DNA from: Candidatus Gallimonas intestinigallinarum
GTDB lineage: Bacteria > Bacillota_A > Clostridia > Christensenellales > Borkfalkiaceae
DNA: 19,724 bases
Assembly: GCA_019116405.1 (NCBI GenBank)
Contig: DXBS01000145.1
Location: 1 to 19,724, forward strand
Reading direction: 5' to 3'
Shown here: piece after piece, positions 8,628-15,082 of the stretch
How the letters are laid out: every line of letters starts with the position of its first letter
How positions within the stretch are numbered: the stretch's first letter is position 1
The notes under the pieces: generated by a model
Seen by the model: the letters and a program-made list of their open reading frames with translations, nothing else
Database searches by the model: none
Told to the model about the DNA's origin: nothing
Made by a program: the position numbers and the translations under genes

Positions 8628-10349
8628 TTGAAGCATCTGTTTTCCTGCCTGAAGGCATACCGCAAGGAAGCCATCCTCGCGCCCCTCTTTAAGCTGTGCG
8701 AAGCGGTGATGGAACTGCTCGTGCCCCTGGTCGTTGCGCAGATCATGGACATCGGCATCGCGGGCGGCGACGTCGGCTATATCCTCACGCGCTGCCTTAT
8801 CCTCGTCGCGTTCGGCGTCGCGGGGCTTGCGTTCGCGCTCACGGCGCAGTTCTTCGCGGCAAAGGCGGCGGTGGGCGCGTCGGCGGAGCTGCGCGCGCGC
8901 CTGTTCGACAAGTTGCAGTCCATGTCCTACACGAGCATCGACGAAATGGGCACCGCGACGATGATCACGCGCATGACCAGCGACGTCAATCAGGTGCAGT
9001 CGGGCGTCAACATGACGCTGCGCCTGCTGCTGCGCTCGCCGCTCATCGTGTTCGGCGCGATGATCATGGCGTTCACGGTGGACTGGGCGGCGGCGCTCGT
9101 CTTTGTCGCAGTCATTCCGCTGCTCGCGCTCGCCGTCATCGGCATCATGGCGCTGTGCATCCCGCTGTACAAAAAGGTGCAGGGCAAGATGGACGGCGTG
9201 TATCTCGCCACGCGCGAAAACCTCGCGGGCGTGCGCGTCGTGCGCGCGTTCTGCAAGGAAAAGGACGAAGTTGAACAGTTCGAGGCGCGCAACGCGGCGC
9301 TGAGAAAAGAGCAGAAGCGGGCGGGGCGCATCGCCGCGATCACCAATCCTTTGACCTACGCCCTCGTCAACATTGCCGCGATCGCCCTCGTCTGGGTGGG
9401 CGCGACGCGCGTGGATGGCGGGATCTTATTGCAGGGCGACGTCGTCGCGCTCTACAGCTATCTCTCCATCATTCTGGTGGAGCTGGTCAAACTCGCAAAC
9501 CTCATCTTCACGGTCTCCAAGGCGATCTCCTGCGAAAAGCGCATCGAGGCGGTGCTGGAGCGGGAGGGCGAGCCCGCGACGCTCGCGCCCGAGGCGCAGG
9601 AGAAGGAGGTGTCGGACGCGCCCGCGTTCTCCTTTGAGGACGTCACGTTCGCCTATCACGGCGGCGGCGCGCCCGCGCTGCACAATATCACTTTCAGCGC
9701 ACGGCGCGGCGAGACGGTGGGCATTTTAGGCGGTACGGGGTCGGGCAAATCCACCCTCGTCAACCTGCTGCCCCGCTTCTATCCCGCCAGCCGCGGCGCG
9801 GTCAAGCTGGACGGCGTCAACGTCAACGCCATTCCTGCGGAAGTGCTTCGCACGCGCGTGGGCGTCGTGCCGCAGAAGGCGGTGCTGTTCAAGGGGACCA
9901 TCCGCTCCAACCTCCTATGGGGCAACGGCGGGGCGACGGACGAGCAGCTCGCGCGCGCCGTCCGCCTTGCGCAGGCGGAGGACGTCGTCAGGGCAAAGGG
10001 CGGGCTGGACGCGCCCATCGAGCAGGAGGGCAAGAACCTCTCGGGTGGACAGCGGCAGCGGCTGACCATTGCACGCGCCCTCGTCCGCGATCCCGAAGTG
10101 CTCATCCTCGACGACAGCTCCTCCGCGCTCGACTATGCGACGGACGCCCGGCTCCGGGAGGCGCTCCGGGGGCTGGATTGCACGGTGCTCATCGTCTCAC
10201 AGCGCACGGCGTCCGTGCGGCACGCGGACAAGATCGTCGTTCTGGACGACGGCGGCATTGCGGGTATCGGCACGCACGAGCAGCTCATGGGCAGCTGCGC
10301 GCTCTATCGCGAGATCGCCGCGTCGCAGGCAAAGGAGGCGCTGCAATGA
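8628..10349 (+). CDS. ABC exporter half-transporter, degenerate-site subunit
   Basis: A 573-residue fusion of six transmembrane helices (about 1-320) and a nucleotide-binding domain. The start is TTG 8628: it has AAAGGAGAG at good spacing, gives LKHLFSCLKAYRKEAILAP as in family members, and the open frame upstream runs through the stem-loop. Seen: Walker A GGTGSGKST (368-376), an intact signature LSGGQ (471-475), and Walker B LILDD with Asp496 where the catalytic Glu should be. The switch His is replaced by Gln525 (VSQRTAS). These changes mark the non-catalytic chain of heterodimeric exporters of the BmrCD/LmrCD/TM287-288 type, which export drugs, lipids or peptides. The next gene overlaps it by 4 nt (ATGA) and is the partner. 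Confidence 0.92.
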   Translation: MKHLFSCLKAYRKEAILAPLFKLCEAVMELLVPLVVAQIMDIGIAGGDVGYILTRCLILVAFGVAGLAFALTAQFFAAKAAVGASAELRARLFDKLQSMSYTSIDEMGTATMITRMTSDVNQVQSGVNMTLRLLLRSPLIVFGAMIMAFTVDWAAALVFVAVIPLLALAVIGIMALCIPLYKKVQGKMDGVYLATRENLAGVRVVRAFCKEKDEVEQFEARNAALRKEQKRAGRIAAITNPLTYALVNIAAIALVWVGATRVDGGILLQGDVVALYSYLSIILVELVKLANLIFTVSKAISCEKRIEAVLEREGEPATLAPEAQEKEVSDAPAFSFEDVTFAYHGGGAPALHNITFSARRGETVGILGGTGSGKSTLVNLLPRFYPASRGAVKLDGVNVNAIPAEVLRTRVGVVPQKAVLFKGTIRSNLLWGNGGATDEQLARAVRLAQAEDVVRAKGGLDAPIEQEGKNLSGGQRQRLTIARALVRDPEVLILDDSSSALDYATDARLREALRGLDCTVLIVSQRTASVRHADKIVVLDDGGIAGIGTHEQLMGSCALYREIAASQAKEALQ

Positions 10350-12094
10350 AAACTGTCTCCAGGCGGGAAAATTTCCGCACCATTCTTCGCTACTTAAAGC
10401 CGTTTGCGCCTCTTTTGGCGCTCTCCCTGCTGTGCGCGCTCGCGGCCGTCGCCGCGCAGCTCGCCGTGCCCTACTTTATCGGCAAGGCGATCGACTGCAT
10501 CATCGGCGAGAACAACGTGCACTACGAGGAGATCTTTTCGATCTTCGTCGCGATCGGCGCGTGCATCGCCGTGGCGTTCGTGGCGCAGTATCTTTTAAGC
10601 CTCATCAACAACCGCATCGTGTTCCACCTGCTTGCGCAGGTGCGCGAGGATGCCTTTGCCAAGCTCCAGCGCCTGCCATTAAAGTATCTGGACGCCCGCC
10701 CGTACGGCGAGGTCGCGGGCATCGTCTTGACGGATGCGGAGCAGTTTGCGGACGGGCTGTTGCTCGGCTTCACGCAGCTGTTAACGGGCGTCACGACCAT
10801 TCTCGGCGTGCTCGTCATCCTGTTCGTCATGCGCTGGGAGATCGCGCTCGTCGTCGTGTGCGTCACGCCGCTCTCGCTGTTCGCGGCGCGCTTCATCTCC
10901 TCGCGCACCTACAAGACCTTCAAGCGTCAGGCGGAAGTGCGCGCCGATCAGACGGCGTTCATCGACGAGGCGATCGGAAATTTAAAAGTCGTCAAGGCGT
11001 ACACGCACGAGGACGAGAACGCCGAGGTGTTCCGCGAGAAGAATGAGGAATTCAGAAAGTGCGCCCTGCGCGCCGTGTTCTTTGCCTCCACGCCCAACCC
11101 CGTCACCCGCTTCATCAACTCCATTGTGTACGCGGGCGTCGCGCTGACGGGCGCGCTCATCTGCATTTCGACGGCGGGAACGGCGGTTGCCTTCACGGTG
11201 GGGAGCCTTTCAAGCTGCCTCTTTTACACCAACCAGTACACCAAGCCCTTCAACGAGATTACCGAAGTGCTCGCGGAGTTCCAGAACTCGCTCGCCTGCG
11301 CGGCGCGCATCTTTGCGCTCACGGCGGAGGAGGAACAGCCCTCGGACGAAGGCTGCGCGGATCTGGGCAGGGCGAAGGGGGACGTGGCGCTTCAGGACGT
11401 CAGCTTCTCCTACCGTCCCGATCAGGAACTCATCCGCGATTTCAACGTCAGCGTGACGGCGGGGCACCGCGTCGCCATTGTCGGACCCACCGGCTGCGGC
11501 AAGACGACCATCATCAATCTCCTGATGCGCTTTTACGACGTGGACGGCGGCAGCGTCTCGGTGGACGGGCAGGACGTGCGCAAGATCACGCGCGCCTCGC
11601 TGCGCAAGAACTATGGAATGGTGCTGCAGGAGACGTGGCTCAAACGCGCCACCGTGCGCGAAAATCTGTGCATGGGCAAGCCCGACTGCACGGAGGAAGA
11701 GATGATCGCGGCGGCAAAGGCGGTGCACGCGCACGGCTTCATCAAGCGCCTGCCCAAGGGGTACGATACGGTCATCGGCGGCGAAGGGTCGCTCTCCGAA
11801 GGACAGAAACAGCTTCTGTGCGTGGCGCGGGTCATGATCTGCCGCCCGCCCATGCTCATTCTCGACGAGGCGACGAGCAACATCGATACCCGCACGGAAA
11901 AACTGGTGCAGGACGCCTTCGCCAAGCTCATGGAGGGCAGGACGTGCTTCATCGTCGCGCACCGCCTCTCCACCATTCAGAATGCGGACGTCATTCTCGT
12001 CATGAACGCGGGCAGGATCGTCGAGCAGGGCACGCACGAGCAGCTTCTCAAAAAGGGCGGCTTCTACGCGCAGCTCTACCAGGCGCAGTTCTGA
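10346..12094 (+). CDS. ABC exporter half-transporter, catalytic subunit
   Basis: A 582-residue partner of the preceding gene, with an N-terminal six-helix domain (about 1-330) and a C-terminal ATPase. Seen: Walker A GPTGCGKTT (380-388); a degenerate signature LSEGQ (483-487; Gly replaced by Glu); canonical Walker B LILDE with catalytic Glu508; and switch His539 in VAHRLST. The normal Walker B here pairs with the normal LSGGQ of the partner, while the altered signature faces the partner's altered Walker B, so one ATP site should hydrolyse and the other only bind. The ribosome site AAAGGAGG lies inside the end of the upstream gene. The substrate cannot be read from the sequence. Confidence 0.93.
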   Translation: MKTVSRRENFRTILRYLKPFAPLLALSLLCALAAVAAQLAVPYFIGKAIDCIIGENNVHYEEIFSIFVAIGACIAVAFVAQYLLSLINNRIVFHLLAQVREDAFAKLQRLPLKYLDARPYGEVAGIVLTDAEQFADGLLLGFTQLLTGVTTILGVLVILFVMRWEIALVVVCVTPLSLFAARFISSRTYKTFKRQAEVRADQTAFIDEAIGNLKVVKAYTHEDENAEVFREKNEEFRKCALRAVFFASTPNPVTRFINSIVYAGVALTGALICISTAGTAVAFTVGSLSSCLFYTNQYTKPFNEITEVLAEFQNSLACAARIFALTAEEEQPSDEGCADLGRAKGDVALQDVSFSYRPDQELIRDFNVSVTAGHRVAIVGPTGCGKTTIINLLMRFYDVDGGSVSVDGQDVRKITRASLRKNYGMVLQETWLKRATVRENLCMGKPDCTEEEMIAAAKAVHAHGFIKRLPKGYDTVIGGEGSLSEGQKQLLCVARVMICRPPMLILDEATSNIDTRTEKLVQDAFAKLMEGRTCFIVAHRLSTIQNADVILVMNAGRIVEQGTHEQLLKKGGFYAQLYQAQF

Positions 12095-12108
12095 TTTTTG
12101 TCAACTAT

Positions 12109-12138
12109 GCGCGGCGCGCCCGAACGGGCGCGCCGCGC
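12109..12138 (+). terminator. 13-bp GC-rich stem-loop after the ABC pair
   Basis: GCGCGGCGCGCCC pairs perfectly with GGGCGCGCCGCGC around loop GAAC, followed by TTTGTGTTG. It is 14 nt after the stop, so it probably ends the ABC operon despite the short T-run. Confidence 0.7.
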
Positions 12139-12187
12139 TTTGTGTTGATCGGGAGAATCAGCCGCTTCGGGGCGTCATTCGGCTTGC

Positions 12188-12223
12188 TGCGCGGCGGAAC
12201 GCTGCTAAGCGTTCCGCCGCGCA
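12188..12223 (+). other. 16-bp perfect stem-loop between the ABC operon and clc
   Basis: TGCGCGGCGGAACGCT pairs perfectly with AGCGTTCCGCCGCGCA around loop GCTA, followed by TTGATTTT. It may be a back-up terminator. The rest of 12139-12262 shows nothing recognisable. Confidence 0.7.
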
Positions 12224-12262
12224 TTGATTTTCACTAAATTTTTAAAATGGCGGTGAGGAGCG

Positions 12263-12291
12263 TTTACTTTTTGCGGGCGTTGTGTTAGAAT
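12263..12291 (+). promoter_or_regulatory. Promoter of the ClC gene, 7 nt before its start codon
   Basis: TTTACT (12263-12268), a 17-nt spacer and TAGAAT (12286-12291) with an upstream TG (extended -10). The ATG begins at 12299, so the expected transcription start falls on or next to the start codon. Confidence 0.7.
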
Positions 12292-12298
12292 ACAAGGC

Positions 12299-13870
12299 AT
12301 GAAACAGACTGCGCACATTCGCCGCCGCCTTGGAAGCGGCGTTCAGATCGTCCTCGTCGGCGCGCTCACGGGCGTGCTCGTCGGGGTGCTCGTCTCCCTC
12401 TATGCGGCGCTCGCCGCCGCGGCGGAGGACTTTGCGCGCGGCTACTATCGCTTCTTCCTCGATCATCCCGCATTTGTGCCTCTTCTCTTTCTGGCGCTCG
12501 CGCTCGGGGCGATCGTCGTGGGCGGAGTCGTCCGCTTTCTGCCCCTCATCCGCGGCAGCGGCATCCCGCAGACGGAGGGCGCGATGCGCGGACTTATGCG
12601 CTTTCATTGGTACCGCGAGCTGACGGGCATGTTCGCGGTCAGCCTGTTCACCATCTTTATGGGGCTCTCCGCGGGCGGCGAGGGGCCGAGCATCCTCATC
12701 GGCGGGGCGCTCGGACACGGCGCGAGCGATCTTCTGCGGCGCAACGCGCTCATAAGGCGCTATCAGATCACGGGCGGCGCGTGCGCGGGGCTCGCCGTCG
12801 CCTTCAATGCCCCGCTCACGGGCATGGCTTTCGCATTCGAGGAGGGACAGAAGCGCTTCACGCCCGAGGTATTTTTCTGCGCGGTGTCGGCGGTCGTCGT
12901 CGCGGTGCTCATGCGCATGCTGCTCGCCGTGCCGCTGGGGCTGCCCGTCGGCGCCTACTTTTCCACCTTCGTCTTTTCCGACTTCACGCCCGTCTTTTAC
13001 GCCTACGTTCTTGGCGCGGCACTTCTTACCGCGCTGCTCGGCGTGGGGACGTACTATCTCATCTTCCTCGCGCGCAGGCTGTTTAAAAAGCTGAAGTTCT
13101 GGAAGTGGACGGGCAAATTTCTCCTTCCCTTCCTGTTCGCGGGCGGGGCGGGGCTTGTCTCGCTCTATGCGATCGGCGGCGGGCATGCCTTCATCTCTGA
13201 TCTGGGCAGCGCCTCGCAGGCGAGCATCTCCGTCTTTTCCTCGCCGCTCTGGGCGAGCCTATTGATCGTCGTTGTTCTTAAGCTCGTCGCCACCGTGCTC
13301 AACATGGGCGCGGGCGTGCCGTGCGGCGCGTTTGTTCCCATGCTCGCCATCGGTGCGGGGCTGGGCGCGCTGCTCAGCCTTCTCGCGCAGACCATGGGCA
13401 TGGATCCCGCCTATACGGACATGCTCATCGTCATCTGCATGGCGACGTACTTCACCGCCATCGCCAAGGCGCCCGTCACGGGCATCGTGATGACGGTGGA
13501 GCTGACCTGGAACTTCATGTTCCTGCTGCCCGCGGTCATGGGCGTCGCGGCGGGGTATTTGGTCGGCGATATCTTCCACACCAAGCCCGTGTATGAGCGC
13601 CTGCTCGACGAGATGCTCGAAGAAGAGGACAAACCGACGTTGTTTGCGGCGCGCTACTTCGTGAATGGCACGGGTATGGCGGCGGGGCGGCGCATCCGCG
13701 ACGTTTTGTGGCCCGCGGACGTACGCATCACCCGCATTGAGCGGGGAGAAGAGCGCATCCTGCCCGACGGCAATACGCTCATTTTGGAGGGCGATGTCCT
13801 TACCGCAGAGGGCGAAGAGAAGGAATCGCGCGCCGTGCTCGCCGAGATCATCGGTGCGGAGGTGCCGTAG
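12299..13870 (+). CDS. ClC-type H+/Cl- antiporter with TrkA-C domain
   Basis: A 523-residue membrane protein. Seen: the ClC selectivity motifs GSGIPQ (86-91), GGEGPS with gating Glu128, GAFVP (about 342-346), and the paired Glu181/Glu182 in AFAFEEGQKRF that corresponds to the internal proton glutamate of E. coli ClcA. Its presence points to a coupled antiporter rather than a channel. A conserved Tyr follows in TKPVYERLLDEML. Residues from about 455 (RRIRDVLWPADVRITRIERG, then GDVLTAEG) form a TrkA-C/RCK_C ligand-binding domain, as in many Gram-positive ClC proteins. No ribosome site precedes the ATG and the promoter sits 7 nt away, so the mRNA is probably leaderless. It is a single-gene unit, ended by the terminator at 13920. 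Likely role: acid or anion homeostasis. Confidence 0.92.
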   Translation: MKQTAHIRRRLGSGVQIVLVGALTGVLVGVLVSLYAALAAAAEDFARGYYRFFLDHPAFVPLLFLALALGAIVVGGVVRFLPLIRGSGIPQTEGAMRGLMRFHWYRELTGMFAVSLFTIFMGLSAGGEGPSILIGGALGHGASDLLRRNALIRRYQITGGACAGLAVAFNAPLTGMAFAFEEGQKRFTPEVFFCAVSAVVVAVLMRMLLAVPLGLPVGAYFSTFVFSDFTPVFYAYVLGAALLTALLGVGTYYLIFLARRLFKKLKFWKWTGKFLLPFLFAGGAGLVSLYAIGGGHAFISDLGSASQASISVFSSPLWASLLIVVVLKLVATVLNMGAGVPCGAFVPMLAIGAGLGALLSLLAQTMGMDPAYTDMLIVICMATYFTAIAKAPVTGIVMTVELTWNFMFLLPAVMGVAAGYLVGDIFHTKPVYERLLDEMLEEEDKPTLFAARYFVNGTGMAAGRRIRDVLWPADVRITRIERGEERILPDGNTLILEGDVLTAEGEEKESRAVLAEIIGAEVP

Positions 13871-13919
13871 CGCAGGCAGAAGCGTCCGCCGCGCGGTCTA
13901 AAAGAGAATTTTGCGAAAG

Positions 13920-13941
13920 TCCCGCTTTGGCGGGATTTTTT
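13920..13941 (+). terminator. Intrinsic terminator of the ClC gene
   Basis: TCCCGC and GCGGGA pair around loop TTTG, followed by T6. An upstream CGAAA can extend the stem with the T-run. Confidence 0.85.
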
Positions 13942-13995
13942 CGTATAAAGCGCGCCCCTTCCGCCCATAATGAGATTGAGTAAGGGAGGAACGGT

Positions 13996-14592
13996 ATGGA
14001 CTTTACCAAGACGCAGACCTTTTACAACCTCGCACGCGGGTTCGCGGGCGAGTGTCAGGCGGGCATGCGGTACCAACTTACGGCAAAAGCTGCGATGAAG
14101 CAGGGCTATGAGGTCCTTGCGGACACCATCCGCTCGATCGCAAAGAATGAGACAAATCATGCGAAGGTATTTTTTGAAGCATTGCTTCAGAATGCGGGAA
14201 GCTGCGACGATGTGCACATCGATGCGCACTATCCCTTCCATGCGGGAACGCTGGAGGACAACCTTCGTTTTGCGGCGATGGATGAGGAGTCCGAGGCGGA
14301 GGAGTTGTATCCCTCCTTTGCCAAGATCGCGCGCGAGGAGGGGTTTGGGCAAATCGCGCTCAAATTCGAACAGATCGCGAAGGTGGAGAGCCATCATCGG
14401 GTCATCTTCAACTATCTGTATGAGGCGTTCAAGGACGGCTCCCTCTACAGCGCGGACAGACCGATGCTGTGGGTCTGCAGCGAGTGCGGATACATGCACA
14501 CGTCAAAGGACGCATGGAATATCTGTCCGCTGTGCGGCGCGTCCCAGGGGGAAGTCGAACTTCACCTCCCCTACGCAAAGGATCATCTCTGA
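13996..14592 (+). CDS. rbr: Rubrerythrin
   Basis: A 198-residue non-haem di-iron peroxidase that reduces hydrogen peroxide in anaerobes, with electrons passed from NADH through rubredoxin. Seen: a ferritin-like four-helix domain with iron ligands in GECQAGMRY (Glu19), KNETNHAK (Glu52, His55), EESEAEELYP and KVESHHRVIF; then a C-terminal rubredoxin-like zinc or iron knuckle, CSECGYMH...NICPLCGASQG, with four Cys. Length and domain order are those of classical rubrerythrin. The ribosome site GGGAGG precedes the ATG. Two tiny genes follow on the same strand. A CATAAT at 13966-13971 might be the -10, but I find no convincing -35 or PerR box. Confidence 0.95.
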   Translation: MDFTKTQTFYNLARGFAGECQAGMRYQLTAKAAMKQGYEVLADTIRSIAKNETNHAKVFFEALLQNAGSCDDVHIDAHYPFHAGTLEDNLRFAAMDEESEAEELYPSFAKIAREEGFGQIALKFEQIAKVESHHRVIFNYLYEAFKDGSLYSADRPMLWVCSECGYMHTSKDAWNICPLCGASQGEVELHLPYAKDHL

Positions 14593-14631
14593 AAGACGCC
14601 TGTCTCAGAGGTTGATCAAGGAGGAAAAACG

Positions 14632-14754
14632 ATGAAGAAGACAAACAACAAGACTTCGAACGGCGCACAGAACGCGCAGAATGCAAAGAACGCAAAGAAT
14701 TCGCAGAACGCGAAGAACAGCGGCAGCAATGAAACGCAGAACTGCGGCCGATAA
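14632..14754 (+). CDS. Asn-rich 40-residue small protein
   Basis: A 40-residue protein starting MKKTNNKTSNGAQNAQNAKN and ending TQNCGR. It is made of Asn-Ala-Lys/Gln triplet repeats coded by a loose 9-bp repeat (AAC GCA AAG type) at about 14668-14715. It is basic, with no hydrophobic segment and one Cys near the end. The case for a real gene is a very strong ribosome site AAGGAGGAA 5 nt before the ATG, a position 39 nt after rubrerythrin, and a second small gene just behind it. The Gln/Asn composition recalls gamma-type small acid-soluble spore proteins, but the conserved motifs of that family are absent, so function is unknown. Confidence 0.65.
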   Translation: MKKTNNKTSNGAQNAQNAKNAKNSQNAKNSGSNETQNCGR

Positions 14755-14779
14755 GCGCTCCCTTCAAAAGGGCGCGGAC

Positions 14780-14872
14780 ATGAAGTCGGAAGAGGACGTC
14801 CTCGGCAGCTACACGGGCATCTGTACGGAAGATTGCTATGAAAAACCCGTGCAGGACGCGGACGATCTCTGA
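14780..14872 (+). CDS. Small acidic protein with LGSYTG and PVQDADDL motifs
   Basis: A 30-residue acidic protein, MKSEEDVLGSYTG followed by ICTEDCYEKPVQDADDL. From memory, short Clostridia and Bacilli proteins with DPLGSYTG near the start and PVQDADDL at the very end are common and uncharacterised; this matches both ends. Two Cys lie between them. An alternative ATG at 14729 would add 17 basic residues and overlap the preceding gene; I prefer 14780 because the family pattern starts here. AAAAGGG upstream is a weak, distant ribosome site. The terminator at 14877 follows directly, so it closes the rbr unit. Confidence 0.65.
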   Translation: MKSEEDVLGSYTGICTEDCYEKPVQDADDL

Positions 14873-14876
14873 GCAA

Positions 14877-14898
14877 ACGGGGCGGGTGACCGCCCCGT
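14877..14898 (+). terminator. Intrinsic terminator of the rbr unit
   Basis: ACGGGGCGG and CCGCCCCGT pair perfectly around loop GTGA, followed by TCAATTTTAT, 4 nt after the stop of the 30-residue gene. Confidence 0.8.
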
Positions 14899-14909
14899 TC
14901 AATTTTATA

Positions 14910-14934
14910 AAACGCGGTTGTACGCCGCGTTTTT
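14910..14934 (+). terminator. Second terminator hairpin
   Basis: AAACGCGG pairs with CCGCGTTT around loop TTGTACG, with T5 overlapping the end of the 3' arm. The A-run and T-run make it potentially bidirectional. Confidence 0.65.
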
Positions 14935-14981
14935 GTGGTATATTACAATTGCATGAGGCGCTGCGGCGATGCAGACGGGCA

Positions 14982-15011
14982 TTGTTCACGCATCTTTCAC
15001 AGCATTATAAT
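14982..15011 (+). promoter_or_regulatory. Promoter of the twin-protease gene
   Basis: TTGTTC (14982-14987), an 18-nt spacer and consensus TATAAT (15006-15011). A second TATAAT at 15033-15038 has no clear -35. Confidence 0.55.
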
Positions 15012-15048
15012 GCAAATGAACAAAAACGAGATTATAATAATAGAATGA

Positions 15049-15065
15049 TTGTCAAGAACTGACAA
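15049..15065 (+). promoter_or_regulatory. Inverted repeat TTGTCA-N5-TGACAA, possible operator
   Basis: Perfect 6-bp arms separated by AGAAC, located between the promoter and the ribosome site of the protease gene. It could bind a dimeric regulator or form a small mRNA hairpin. I cannot assign it to a known regulator. Confidence 0.35.
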
Positions 15066-15082
15066 AGTTAGAGGTGGCGGAA

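Noticed and set aside
13943..13971. PerR box or strong promoter before rubrerythrin
   Set aside because: A CATAAT lies at 13966, but there is no acceptable -35 and no TTATAAT-N-ATTATAA type operator.
14649..14715. CRISPR or satellite array in the Asn-rich gene
   Set aside because: The 9-bp repetition is imperfect, in frame and coding; there are no spacers or conserved repeats.
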